DNA of 64,000 nt from Spiroplasma melliferum (GCA_005222125.1 CP029202.1:62001-126000); one strand, 5' to 3'. Shown: positions 15,885 through 26,930, counted from the stretch's first letter. Notes: generated by a model from the letters alone, not told the origin. Numbers and translations: made by a program.

Positions 15885-16166
15885 TTATTTAAGATATTTG
15901 AAAAATAATTCATGTGGAGTTTTTCAATTTAAACAACGCCTTATTTTAGAATTAATAGTTTGAATAATTCAATTAATCCTATTTTGATTAATTTTATTAA
16001 AATCAGTACCTTTTGGTAATCAATGTCTAATATCTCTATTCATTCTTTCAACAATAGGTTTTTGTGTAGGACTTGCTGGATCACAAAAATATACATCAGC
16101 CGTAGTTATTTTTTCAATTTTCTTCCATTCAATAAATTCTTTACCTTGATCAGTTATAATACCTTT
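15885..16166 (-). pseudogene. IS30-family transposase, C-terminal fragment
   Basis: The minus-strand frame ending in TAA (15885-15887) encodes 93 residues matching the end of an IS30 transposase: ITDQGKEFIEW (second catalytic Asp), then FCDPASPTQKPIVERMNRD (catalytic Glu) and HWLPKGTDF. The first 230 or so residues are missing: homology stops at about 16166, where the phage terminase frame begins on the other strand. It resembles, but differs clearly from, the complete transposase at 37185-38168, so it comes from a different element. A small hairpin (about 15787-15812) lies beyond its 3' end. Confidence 0.85.
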
Positions 16167-17424
16167 TGTACATTATATTAAAAAACCTATTTTTATATTT
16201 GCTAGTATGAAAATGAATAAAGATGTAAGAAGTAGTATTTTTCAAAATATTGTTAATACTCTTGATAAGAGTAATATTAATTATAATGTTAATTTAAGTA
16301 ATCATGAATTATCATTATCGAATGGAACTACAATTATTTGTCGTGGCTTGCATACTCAAACAAAAAGAGAAAAATTAAAAGCTTTTGCTGATTTAGAAAA
16401 ATATGCTTTAGTAATTGATTGAAGAGAAGAATCAGACCAATATGATAAAAATGATTTTTCAGAAATTAGATTTGCATTGCGTGGTGCTAAAAAGAAAATA
16501 GAAATTAATACATGTAATCCTGAATCTCTTCGAAGATATTTAATTGATTATTGTAATAATTTAATGCCATTTAATGAACAAATAATGAAATCAAAATATG
16601 AGCAAATTGGTAAATTTAATCGATTTAATCGTAAAATAATAAATCATTATAGTTCTTGAAGAATGAATAATATGTTATCTGCTGATGTTAAAAATACATT
16701 ATTAGAATTAGAACATTTAGATCCAGCAAGAGCAAGAGTATGAAGTTGAGGATTACCTGGACAAGTTCAAGGTGCTGTATTTGATAGATATTTAAAATTT
16801 ACTAAATTAACATGGTCCTTTGATAAAATACTTGCTGGTGTTGATTTTGCTCAAGCAGATAGTCCTAATGGGCATAAAACAAGTGCTAGTTTATGAGTAT
16901 ATAATTCAATTTTAAAAAAAGTACATAAAATAGGTAAATATACTCATTCAAATGCAACAATGGAATATAAAGATGTTTTTGAACAAGCAAATGATATTAT
17001 TAAATTTTATTTATCTAGTTTAAAAAATAGTACTATATTTATTGAAAGTGGTTTAACTATTAATGTTGATTGAGGTGCAGGTGGAAGAGCATTTATTGAT
17101 GTTTTAAATCGTGAAAAATTAAAATATAGGTATGGTAGATTATTAAGATTTGAAGAAGTAGATAAATCAATATGAATAGTTGTTGATAGAGTTAATGCAT
17201 TTATTGGTGCTATGATTAGTGGGAAAATGACACATGATATTATATTAGAAGCAAGTAATACTGAATATCCAATGATTCAGTGAAAAGAAAAACCAAATGG
17301 TGGTAAAGAAGAAATAATTGATTTATATGATGATGAATTTGATTCTGATTATTATGCTTTAAGCGAATATATTAGAGATATTGTTAAATCAGTAAATAAT
17401 CAATTAATAAAGGAGTATATTTAA
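16167..17424 (+). pseudogene. Phage terminase large subunit, N-terminally truncated
   Basis: The frame is open from the IS30 junction to TAA at 17422-17424 (about 418 codons); the first ATG is at 16207. It resembles tailed-phage terminase large subunits. Expected early parts (Walker A region) are missing, and a nuclease-like segment with ILAGVDFAQADSPNGHKT, where the aspartate would bind metal, lies near the middle. A later acidic segment (GLTINVDWGAGGRAF) may hold further metal ligands. Several Trp are TGA. Terminase would cut and package phage DNA. The loss of the N-terminus at the junction makes it very probably non-functional. It is first in a rightward cluster with portal-like and structural genes. 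Confidence 0.65.
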
Positions 17425-17425
17425 A

Positions 17426-17611
17426 ATGTATATATATTTAATTGAATTAGATAAAATAATTGGAAAATATAAAAGAAGAATTCCTAAAAATAAGATTTTT
17501 GTTTATAAATATAAAAATGAATATAAAGTATTAAAAGTTGATAAAACAGAAAAAGAAAGTAATTTATTAATATGTCATGTTGCTAGACTTGAGGTAAATA
17601 AAAATGAATAA
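17426..17611 (+). CDS. Small phage protein of unknown function
   Basis: 61 aa, rich in Lys and Tyr, starting one base after the terminase stop. Its ribosome-binding site (AAAGGAG) lies inside the terminase end, and its 3' end overlaps the next gene by 8 bases, so it looks translationally coupled. Not recognised; the sequence gives no domain hint. Confidence 0.6.
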   Translation: MYIYLIELDKIIGKYKRRIPKNKIFVYKYKNEYKVLKVDKTEKESNLLICHVARLEVNKNE

Positions 17612-18974
17612 ACATATTGATAAATGATTAGAATTTAATAATCGTAATTGAAAATTACATGTTCCATTAATTGTTGCTCAAAGAAAAGTAAGAATGGAAA
17701 TTGGTCGTGGATTATTATGCGATAGTGAAAATGAACAAGCATTAATACATTGACAACATTGATATCATAAAAGAAAAGTATATGAAAAATTAATTAAAAT
17801 GTCATGAACTAAATCATTATTAGGTGTGGCTGTTATGTTTATATATGAAACACGAGATGGTGATTTAGATATTATGTTAGGAACAGCATTATTTACTAAT
17901 TTTGTATCTAAAATTAATGAAGAAGAACAAGCTGCAGATATTTGAATATTACCTAATCAAGATGATACTGGTTATATATTTCATGTAATTATTAATGATA
18001 AATATATTCAAATTGATTCATATCCTAATGATGAAAATACTCAAGCAGGAGCAGTTAGTGGTAAAATAGATAAAAGTTTAAGAATTGAAAAAAGAACATA
18101 TATTAATAAATTAGGTCGTTTTCCATTAATACAAATTCCTAATTTTATTCGTGTTAATCAACAAGGACAAGCAAGTAGTACTATGTTAAATGCTTATCCT
18201 GATATATATCCTACAATGTGATTAATTGAAGATTTACAAGATAATTTATTTATTAAAAAGAAAACAAGAATATTTTCAAGAGCAAGAGGTTATATTCAAG
18301 CTACAAGTGAAGAAGCTGATAATGTAAAAAATAAAAAAAATTCTTGAGATGATTATGAAAGTGATTTTGTTATTCAAACTGTTCAAAATAATTATGATGC
18401 CAAAGGTGGTGGATCTACTGTTAATTATACGCAGGGACAATATAATTCTAGTGATTATAATTTAGATACTGACCATATTTTAAAATTAGTATTTCGTGGA
18501 ATTGGATTATCATGACAAGCAGATGAACAAGGAACTTATACTAATCAAAATCAAACATTAATAATGCAAGCAGAAGATATTGAATCACAAGCAGTATGAC
18601 AAGAATTTTTATTAGATTATTTATATCGTTTATTTGATTGTTGATGAATATTTCATAAATATTGAAAAGTTGATAATAATAATTGATTTAAAAGTGAAAG
18701 ACCATACTCATTAAAATTTAAACCAGCAGGAATTATTGACCAAATGCGTTTAGTTGATACAAATAATACACGATTAGAAAATGCCACAATGTCTCGTGCA
18801 AAATATATTCATGTTGTTGATAGTATTCCAATGACATTTGCTATTAAAGAAGTTGAAAGAATTGATAAAGAACAATTAGAAACTAATGCTAAATTTGATA
18901 TTGATAATGAAAATGATAAAGATAATGAAAATAATAATACTGGAGGTATAAAAGATGAATTTAAACAAAAATAA
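17604..18974 (+). CDS. Portal/connector-like phage protein
   Basis: 456 aa with many TGA Trp codons. The position directly downstream of terminase, the length, the mixed alpha/beta central part and a C-terminal acidic, Asn-rich tail fit a portal (head-tail connector) protein, through which DNA enters the capsid. Repeated Trp and Tyr in LLDYLYRLFDCWWIF and the EDIESQAVWQEFL helix resemble the long helices of portals. I cannot name a family, so portal is an inference from order and size. Ribosome-binding site GAGG; overlaps both neighbours. Confidence 0.5.
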
Positions 18975-21966
18975 TAAAGAATTAATTCAATCTAATAATC
19001 AAGTATTATATACAGCAATGAGAATGGCTTCAACTGATAGTAAAGTTATTAAACGAAAAATACAAGAGCTAGACAAATGATTTATATTTCCTTTTGTTAT
19101 TACTAATGGTATTATTCCACTAACTACAAGTGGTTATAAACCAATTAATTCTGTTCCACAAGATTATTCAGATTTCACATTAGCTATTACTGGTAATGCT
19201 ACAATTATTGCTCAATGAAAAAATGCATTTAAATTAGAACAAGTTAATAAAGGAACAAAAGATAATAATTTTAAAGATGCTGATAATTTTTATACTAAAA
19301 TTATTAATCCAATGAAATATGATACTGATAGAGGTGATATGTTTGAAGCTTATTTACAAAATTCAACTAGTGGTGCATATTTTAGTAATCAAGGTACACC
19401 TGATCCAGTATTTCAAGGTATTTCAACTCAACGACAATATACATTATTATCAACTGAAAAACAATTTGGTCAAAATGATGAATTAAGTTTATATATTGTA
19501 TTAAATAATAATAATGAAAATATTGGTGGGGAAACAATTAATACTTATGAATATAATCAAAGTATTCAATGATTATATATTAGTAATATTACTGATTATT
19601 ATGACCCATTTGATAATAAAAAGTTTTTATTTCAAGAAATAACATTTAGTAGTGTTAATGACCAATTAAGTAAATCTGGTATGGCAATATGACAAAAAAT
19701 ACAACATGGTGCAATAGGGGAAGGTTATTTTTTTCCAAGAATTATTAATGGTGTTGTTGATTATGACCCAGAATTAGCAAAAGATATGGGTGTTAAATGA
19801 ATTGATTTAAAAGTATTAGGTTTAACAGCATTTACATCTTTAACAATGATAGGAAGACCTGTTAAAGCTAGTCAAATTAATACAAGAGTATATCAACCAC
19901 GAGATTTATTATTTTCAGATGAATTAAGTGGAATGCCTGATACTTTATTAACTAATTCTAATCCAGCAAATGTATTATATAATTTACAAAGTTTAGTTCC
20001 AATGAATGAAACAACATATGGAGAATGAACTAATATATTTAATGCAATGGCTGATCCATTAGCAAAGAAAAATGCTGAAGGTGTTATTGGAACTAATTTA
20101 ACAGATACACAAGCAACTAATCCTAATAAAATACCTTTTTGAGACCAAAGTTTACAATTTAAACCAAAAGGAATATATAATACTAAACAAATTCGTAAAT
20201 TTATATATCAAGACCCTGAATATAAAAAAGCACCATTTGGATTAGCTGAATTTGATTATTCAAAAATGAAATGGTCTACATTTCATGATATATTAAATGC
20301 TAATCGTTATACTCATTCATCAATTAGTTTGTTACCTTATAAAGTTAATGAATATACTAAATTTAGTATTAATAATTTACCAGTTGTTGGAAAATTTCTT
20401 TCATTTTTTGATTTAGGTTTACCAGTAAAATTAATGAGTCAAAAAGATACTAGTTTAATACCAAAAATAGCACAATTAAATGCATTTATGGATCAACAAA
20501 CTTATGATATTATACAAGCTAGTTTATGAAATGAAAATAGTCGTGGTAAAGGTTTATTACCATTAGATTTATTTAGAAATGAAACAGAAGACCAAGTAGG
20601 GGCTTTATTAGGAAGTAATTCATTAACATTTGGTTGTATGTTAGAATTAACTGATAAAATAAAAACTAATTATTATTCTTCAACAGGTGATGATTTAGGA
20701 ACAAAAATATATTCTACAATTGATTTAGGTCAAAATAGAATAGATATTAATGGTGGAAATGATGAAATAGTTATATTATCACAAGATTATGAAATACAAA
20801 AAAAAGATACTCCATTAACTAATTTAGATACAAAATTAGAATTTAATCCAACTGAAGATGGAACATTAGAAAGTTATGTAATTGATTTATTTAGTTTACA
20901 AACAATTGGTAAAACTAATTTTAAAATTACAACATATTCAGAAAATCCATTTGTATTAAATGATAATATTACTGCTTTTCAAAATTTTCAAGGTGAATGA
21001 CAAACAATGGCTAAATTTATTAAACCAAATGGTAATATGCAATCTTGAAATAGTGTTATTAAAACAAGTTCTTTAGATTATGATTTAAATGAAGAAACAA
21101 CATTTTTTTATCCAAAAGCAGTATTACCACCAGACCCATTTAAATATAAACCAGTAGTAATTCCATATTTAGATGCTAATCAAAGTGTTCGAGTAAAAGG
21201 CAATGGAGTAATAAGTCCTCCTAAATGTATAACTGGTCCTGATAGTATGAGAAATATATGAAATAAAGATAATAATCCTTATGTAGTTGATAATGATTAT
21301 ATTATTACTTATGATTTATCAACAATAGACCCGACTATTACTACAATTAATCAATTTAAAAGAGCATATACTCAAATAAATATTACAGGTGCTAATAATC
21401 TTTGATTTTGATTAGAATCTAATAAAGATAATTTTAATGATACATTTAATTTAAATTGAGAAGTAACTGGTGGAAATGGAAATTGTAATAATAATTTAGG
21501 TTCTATTATTGATTGACAATCAGGACCAGTAGGAAAAGCACAAAATACTAAAACAAATTTTCAACCATCATTTTTTATAGATACTTCATCATTAAGTAAT
21601 ATTCCACAAAAGTTTGCTATAAATGATGTTAATATCTTAGAAAATGGAACTTATGGAATTAGTATTAATGGTGATAATTTACATAAAAGATGTTTTTTTA
21701 TAAATAGTATTAGTAGTGTTAGTACAGAAAGTAATATATGAAAATATGAAAGTAGAAAAAATTCTATTAAAATATGAATTAGTGATGATTTTAAATTACA
21801 TATTGGAGTATCAAAAGTTAGTTATCCATTTATTGGAATATTTGATAATGATAGTGACAATTATAATTATTCTGGTAATACAAATGAAATTCAATATATT
21901 GCAGATACTATTCATATGGTAAATCAAGGTGGAAAGATAGATATAACTTTAATTCCATCAAATTAA
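18955..21966 (+). CDS. Large phage structural protein (tail or head fibre candidate)
   Basis: 1003 aa, the largest gene of the tailed-phage block, with a strong GGAGG site inside the end of the previous gene. Rich in Asn, Thr, Ser and aromatic residues, with no membrane helix except a weak hydrophobic patch near LPVVGKFLSFFDLGLPV. The C-terminal third looks beta-rich (repeated short strands with Asn and Asp turns), as in phage tail or fibre proteins. Its internal Ser/Phe patch could be compared with tail-knob proteins of short-tailed phages. The role is inferred only from position, size and composition. Confidence 0.5.
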
Positions 21967-22011
21967 TCATTATGATATAATTTATTAGAATTATTAAAGG
22001 AGAACTATGTT

Positions 22012-22443
22012 ATGAAAAAGATTTTAAGTATATTAGGTGCAATTTCATTAGTAGCATCAAGTACAACCAGTTTAGTTGCTTGTAATAAACCACAATATAA
22101 TGCAGAAGAATTAGCAAGATTAAAAGAAGAAAACAAAATTAAAACAGATATCAAAGAAATAAGAGATAATTTAGAATGAATAGCACCACAAGAAAAACCA
22201 TTGCATAAATTAGATAATAAATTATATTATGTAGTTTGAAGACCTGAAATTAATTTACCATGAAGATTAACAAATTTTAAAAATATAAAAGAACAAAGAT
22301 ATCATAAATTTGATGAATTAGATAAATATTACATTCATATTGGGGAATTAGATAAAGAAGATAATTTTGATATTTTAATTAATCAAACACCATCATTGTC
22401 AATAATTAAATTAGGTCCTTGTTTATTTAAATTTCAACGATAA
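22012..22443 (+). CDS. Phage-region lipoprotein (truncated relative to its inverted partner)
   Basis: 143 aa. Typical spiroplasma lipoprotein start (MKKILSILGAISLVASSTT) with lipobox SLVAC, Cys24. The body has YYVVWRPEINLPWRLTNF, related to the minus-strand lipoprotein 22329-22850 that faces it. The homology ends near 22380, and the last part is read from what is the antisense of the partner gene. The two genes overlap by 115 bases tail to tail. Strong AAAGGAGAAC site before the ATG. Probably anchored on the outer face of the membrane; function unknown, perhaps host-surface alteration by the prophage. Confidence 0.7.
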
Positions 22444-22850
22444 ACTGATTTAAAATGAGTTCCATCATCTTTTTTTAACCAAAAATAAGTTACTGGTGCT
22501 TTTAAAATAAATAAATTAAATAAATTTTTTTCATCATTTGATGATATAAGTTCATATTTATCATACTTATCAGAAACTTTTTGACCATTAGAATGTTTAA
22601 GTTTAATAACTCTTCAATTATCATTTTTATTACCTCGTCAGACTACATAATAAAATTTATCTGTGTTAAATGGTGACTCTTGTGGTGCTATTCATTCTAA
22701 AATACCATCTTTTGTTTTTATATTATTTTTTTCTTTTAGTTCTTTTAATTCTTCGGGTGTATATAATATTGGTGTATTACAAGCAATTAAACTTGTTGTA
22801 CTTGTTCCTACTAATGAAATTGCTCCTAAAATACTTAAAATCTTTTTCAT
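22329..22850 (-). CDS. Phage-region lipoprotein
   Basis: 173 aa on the minus strand. N-terminus MKKILSILGAISLVGTSTTS with lipobox SLIAC (Cys24), nearly the same as the opposing gene. Contains FYYVVWRGNKNDNWRV and, towards the end, SVYRWNLNKQGPNLIIDNDG. The latter matches the family pattern seen in the plectrovirus lipoprotein at 38241 (AVYKWKEKNKPISPDVDKN), so this is the more complete copy. Last gene of the leftward phage operon. Likely a surface lipoprotein. Confidence 0.75.
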
Positions 22851-22917
22851 TCCAATTAACCATCTTTCTATTAATTTCTTACATTATATATATACAAGGT
22901 TAAGTTAGTTAATTTTA

Positions 22918-23115
22918 TTATTCTTTATCAATTTTATTGTGTTTTATATAAAAATTGATAAGATATTCTATTTTTTGTGAATAAGTAAAGTCATTAAATT
23001 TATTTCAAACTTGTTCTTCGTTTTCATTTAAGTAAATATTAACATTACGAATTAATTTAGAATAATATTTTCCTGTTTTTTGATTAAATGAATGTTTCAT
23101 AATATTATCTTTCAT
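22918..23115 (-). CDS. Small phage protein
   Basis: 65 aa. The ATG at 23115 lies inside the end of the RuvC-like gene (11-base overlap), consistent with coupled translation; an alternative in-frame ATG is at 23100. Charged and helical, with an Asn/Lys-rich body. Not recognised. Confidence 0.5.
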
Positions 23116-23617
23116 AATTAGCAATAATAATAGCATCGCGTAAATGATTACTTATTTTTTCATTATTATATTTTCAACCTTTACCATATTCATAAGTTAA
23201 ATTAGTATCTTTATCAAATTCTCATAAACAACTATCATTATATTTACTCAAATTTTCCATATTTTTAAGAACTGATTTAGTATGGCGTGGTGATACTCAA
23301 TTAATATATATTTCTCATTCAGTAAAATATCATTCTGCTACTCCTAATAACCTTAATAAATCATCGCGGTCTTTTGAACCATTTGCATTTGTATATAAGC
23401 AATTTTCAATATTCACAATTGCTGTGCAACTTTCAAGAATTAAATAGTGATTTTCATCATCAGCATAATAATATTTATCTACTAAATCATAAATAAATTC
23501 ATAATGTTTTTTTCAATCTTTATTTATAATTTCTTTTTTGTCTAATAAAATATTATCTTGATATATAACAATAGCAGTAGTACCAGTTCCTGATGGGTCA
23601 ATACCTATTTTTATCAT
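23105..23617 (-). CDS. RuvC-like Holliday-junction nuclease
   Basis: 170 aa. The start MIKIGIDPSGTGTTAIVIY is the RNase H-fold strand with the first catalytic Asp, as in RuvC and phage RuvC-like resolvases. LILESC holds the expected mid-protein Glu, and the C-terminal HLRDAIIIANYE carries the final Asp of the DA(I/A)xxA motif. It lies just downstream of recT with a 7-base overlap, so it probably processes recombination or replication branches made by RecT. Family assignment by motif only. Confidence 0.7.
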
Positions 23618-24555
23618 GAGTAAATATCCTCATCGTTATTAACTGTTGGTACTACATTTGAAATATCATCTTCTACTACTACATTATTAATTTGATTATT
23701 ATAACTATCTTGGTCAATTATAATAGGTTGTTCAACTTTTTTATTTTTATTGCTAATTTGGGGTTTATTTTCAACGACAGTATTATTATCATTATCAATA
23801 TAGATTTTTTCATCATTAGTAGTAATAACTGCTTGATCTGATTTATATGCTTGTTGTAATTCAACAGACATAATACCTCATTTTCTTAATAAAGATGTTA
23901 ATACTGTTTTTAATGCCATTTCATCAAAACTAGCAATGTAAAATGATTTATTTTTAGCATAAGTTTTCGAATATTTCATAAAATGATTTTCCATTTGTTC
24001 TTTTGTCATATATAATGTTTTTTCAAAACCATTAACCATTTTAAAATATGCTACATAACCTATAATTGGTAATTTTTCTCGTTCATCTTCATTTTGTATT
24101 CAATTAAAAGTAGTACCTTTTAAACGATCATAAATTACTAATTCACCAGTTCTCACATCTGATACTGACATATCTAAATATTGACCGCTTCTTTGTGCTA
24201 ATTGAATATAACCTTTATAACCCATTTGAAATTGAGCTTGATTAATTCAATCATATAAAGGTTTTCCATCTTTACCAAAAATAGTTTTACCATAATCATC
24301 TTTTCGTTCTATTTTTGTATTATATGGCACAACATAAGCATACCCAAATTGTTTTTCCATCGGTAAATTTAATAAAACACCCTGATAACAAGCAGTCATA
24401 ATTGTTCTTGGATCTGCTTTTTGTAATAAATCATTACTATTTGATATTGCTACTAAATTACTTTTAAATCGTGCGATTTCATTTTCATTTGAAAATTTAT
24501 TTTTAATTCAATCAGTAGCTTTATCTGTTTTTAAAAATTCCACTATATTTGACAT
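23611..24555 (-). CDS. recT: RecT-family single-strand annealing recombinase
   Basis: 314 aa. Typical RecT features: DWIKNKFSN near the N-terminus; KADPRTIMTACYQGVLLNLP, the helical block where RecT proteins have a conserved start to the core; GYKGYIQLAQRSGQY; and SFDEMALKTVLTSLLRKWG followed by IMSVELQQAYKSDQ, the most diagnostic RecT segment. A disordered acidic tail follows. RecT anneals complementary single strands during phage replication and recombination. It normally works with an exonuclease; the partner here is unclear (248-aa coiled-coil gene upstream or the RuvC-like gene downstream). Confidence 0.9.
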
Positions 24556-24556
24556 A

Positions 24557-25303
24557 TTATTTTTGCACCTCAATTTCTATACCACTTATTCCTAAAAAAT
24601 TATTTTCTTCATATTGTTTCTTAACAATATTTTTAATTTCTTTTTCATTCAATAAAATTAAATCTTTTTCTAATAATGCAAATAAATCAAAAGCACTAAT
24701 TTCTTTTTTAAAGCCTTTAATAATAATTTGGTCATTTTTTAATTTATCTTTTCTAAATTTACTTACTACTTTTTCCATTTTTTTATCAATTTCAGCAACA
24801 TCTTCCATTGCTCGAACTTGTTCATCCTGGATTTGATCCATATCTAAACCAATATCTTCTTTTAAATTATTAGCAAATTCAATTCGTTCATTTTTAATTT
24901 CTTCTTGTTCTTTAATAAATTGTTTTTGCTTATATTTTTGAGCTTGAATCATATCATTTTTAATTTCTATTTTATTATTTTCAAGCACTTTTTCTAAAGA
25001 TATAATATTATTTCTAATTTTATTTAAATCATCTTTAAAAGCTTTTATTTTTTCTAATGGTTCTCTAAAAACAATATCTACTTTTGAAATAGTTCTTGGC
25101 ATATCATTTAAATGTACTTCTTGATAATTATTTAAAGCATAATGGTTACGATGTCTAAAAATAAAATCTTTTAATTCTTGACCATTTTTAATAATTCATT
25201 CTTTAATATCTTTTGCTTTAATACTTAATTCTTTAAAATCATTACCCTTTATGTAAAAAGGGTAAACTATATTTTGAACTGTATTTTTAACAATATCACT
25301 CAT
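24557..25303 (-). CDS. Coiled-coil phage protein upstream of recT
   Basis: 248 aa, starting with MSDIVKNTVQNIVYPFYIKG. From about residue 70 the protein is highly charged with heptad-like Leu/Ile spacing (long coiled coil to about 185), then ends with a short folded part. It ends one base before recT, so the two are co-expressed. Genes of this type next to recT often belong to DUF1351 or Gam-like groups, and the EPLEKIKAFKDDLNKI segment hints at DUF1351, but I cannot confirm it. Confidence 0.55.
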
Positions 25304-25680
25304 TATTTCACTTCCTTAGTTTCTAATATTCGTGGTTCAATTCAAAATTTTCATCTTCCAAATTTATTTTGTTCGTTACATTCTTTTTCTGCTTCTGATT
25401 TTTGATCTAAATTATAAATTTTATGTTCTTTAAAACCATTGCTATAAGTTCTCATTACTACAAAATGAGTGGGTTTAAATGTACCATTTATTTTAGCTTC
25501 AAGTTCTTCGACTGTTTCTACAATACTAATTGGATTATTTCCAAATGTTTTTAAAAAAACTAATGTTTCATCATAACCATTTCAATTTGGAAAATATGTA
25601 ATTATTAAATCTGTGTCTAATTCAAAATTTGGGATAGGTCTTTCCGTACCTCTCATAATTCGTGTTACTTTAATTTTCAT
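25303..25680 (-). CDS. Phage protein of unknown function, 125 aa
   Basis: 125 aa. Its TAA overlaps the next gene's ATG by one base (TAATG). A small alpha/beta protein with aromatic residues, including FPNWNGYDETLVFL and GRWKFWIEPRI. No family recognised. A member of the leftward RecT operon with good gene spacing, so likely real. An AAAGGAAAA site precedes its ATG. Confidence 0.6.
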
Positions 25681-25808
25681 TTTATTTTTTCCTTTCTATT
25701 TATTTTTTTAAAATTAAAATGGGGAATATCATATGCTCATTCAACAGCATATTCATGTAATTTTTTAAATTCTTTTAATTGTTGTATTTTTTTTCATATT
25801 TTTTTCAT
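25665..25808 (-). CDS. Tiny phage protein, 47 aa
   Basis: 47 aa, very basic at both ends, with one amphipathic helix. It overlaps the following gene by 16 bases. The ribosome-binding site is weak (GAG only), so I am unsure that it is made. Kept because the operon is otherwise gap-free. Confidence 0.35.
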
Positions 25809-25824
25809 AATAATTAACTCAATT

Positions 25825-25995
25825 CTATTTTTTAATAATATTTGAGTGAACTTTTTGTAAATTCGCAAATTGTTCTGGTGTTAATTTTTTATTTAACACT
25901 TCAACTTCATATCTATCCATAATATCCATTTCATAATCTTGTGCCGCTTCCGGATAATTATCAAATAACTCTTTTAATAATGCTAATAAATCCAT
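25825..25995 (-). CDS. Small acidic phage protein, 56 aa
   Basis: 56 aa, strongly acidic N-terminal half and a helical C-terminal half. A perfect GGAGGTG site lies 7 bases before the ATG, which supports translation. Ends in TAG. Function unknown. Confidence 0.55.
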   Translation of the reverse strand: MDLLALLKELFDNYPEAAQDYEMDIMDRYEVEVLNKKLTPEQFANLQKVHSNIIKK

Positions 25996-26000
25996 ATTAT

Positions 26001-26186
26001 TTACACCTCCAATTTAATTAATTCTGATTGTAAAATCATTAAAATATCAACTAATGCATTAAAATATCCAATTTTTTTACCAAAATCCAATTTATTAATT
26101 GTTTTATCATTTTGAACATCATCATTAGCTTTATTTCTCATTTCACTAAATTTATCAATTAATTTAATTAATGTTTCTTTATTCAT
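26001..26186 (-). CDS. Small helical phage protein, 61 aa
   Basis: 61 aa, predicted as two amphipathic helices. It follows the 115-aa gene by 2 bases; its ribosome-binding site GGAGAATTA overlaps that gene's stop. Function unknown. Confidence 0.55.
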   Translation of the reverse strand: MNKETLIKLIDKFSEMRNKANDDVQNDKTINKLDFGKKIGYFNALVDILMILQSELIKLEV

Positions 26187-26188
26187 AA

Positions 26189-26536
26189 TTAATTCTCCTT
26201 ATCATCAATTCCAAATAATGCTTTTTTCATTATTGATCCATAATTATTTTTATTTGATTCATATAATTTAATTAACTCTTCACCATCCATTTTTAAATAT
26301 TGATGTTTTTGCAGCTGTAAATCATATTTTCAAATTATAAAAGTATTATTTTTTTTAATCCCAATCGCTGTATAATCAATATATTTTTTACTTGGATAAA
26401 CAAAAACTTTATTAAGTCATCATCCAATATGATTAGCATGATTTGGTAAATTTATAAAAATAGCATTATTTGTCCGTAATTTTATTAACTTATTGTTAAT
26501 AAAAATATTTGCTATAGGTTTATTTAAATTATTCAT
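26189..26536 (-). CDS. Phage protein related to a plectrovirus gene, 115 aa
   Basis: 115 aa. The central motif FINLPNHANHIGWWLNKVFV and the closing YGSIMKKALFG correspond closely to the plectrovirus protein at 43578-44021 ([20 protein letters not shown] and [11 protein letters not shown]). The same family thus occurs in the tailed-phage remnant and in the filamentous virus. The His and Trp pattern suggests a small folded domain. Unknown role. Two TGA codons in a row encode the WW pair. Confidence 0.65.
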
Positions 26537-26631
26537 TCTTCTAATATTTTCTTTTGTTTAGTTACATAAGAAGAATTGATTGATAAATCATTGATTTTTT
26601 TCAATGTTTTTTTCTTAATTTTTCTATACAT
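26524..26631 (-). CDS. First gene of the leftward phage operon, tiny basic protein
   Basis: 35 aa, start MYRKIKKKTLKKIND, with an ideal GGAGG about 5 bases before the ATG. Overlaps the next gene by 13 bases. Too short to classify; could be a nucleic-acid-binding peptide or mainly a translational leader. Confidence 0.45.
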
Positions 26632-26773
26632 ATAAAAACCTCCATTAAAAACATTGATTATTAAAAAAAGTACAATTTTGACACACTTAAAACACTATTT
26701 AATTTTTAATAGTTTATTTTACAAAAATATGAAATTAAATAATTTAACATGTTAAGTGAGTCATTTTTTAATT

Positions 26774-26810
26774 AAAAAAACAACTCCTTTCTTTTAATAA
26801 GAGTTGTTTT
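26774..26810. terminator. Hairpin at the head of the leftward phage operon
   Basis: Arms AAAACAACTC and GAGTTGTTTT with an A run before and a T run after, so it may terminate in either direction. The left arm and loop share CAACTCCTTTC with the hairpin at 45999-46032. Confidence 0.55.
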
Positions 26811-26874
26811 GTCCTAATTCGTTTTACAATTTACATTCCAAAAAATATGTTTTTAAGATGTACAATTAATTCTA

Positions 26875-26902
26875 TTTACATTTTTTTGTTTTAAGTTATA
26901 AT
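26875..26902 (+). promoter_or_regulatory. Promoter of tRNA-His
   Basis: TTTACA at 26875-26880, 16-base spacer, TATAAT at 26897-26902, 29 bases before the tRNA. Confidence 0.65.
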
Positions 26903-26930
26903 GAATAAGGTTATTTATATAATCAAATAT

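Larger units (their letters stand above)
26645..26930. other. Non-coding control region between phage operon and tRNA-His
   Basis: No gene visible. It holds the start of the leftward phage operon, a perfect 12-base palindrome TTAACATGTTAA at 26744-26755 (possible operator), partial repeats of CACTTAA and TTAAGTG on either side, a hairpin at 26774-26810 and the tRNA promoter at 26875-26902. Confidence 0.5.

Noticed and set aside
22663-22908. Plus-strand frames opposite the lipoprotein at 22329-22850
   Set aside because: Antisense to a clear lipoprotein signal peptide with lipobox; no start signal.
24549-24836. Plus-strand hydrophobic frame opposite the coiled-coil gene
   Set aside because: Antisense of a heptad-rich sequence gives hydrophobic stretches by composition alone.
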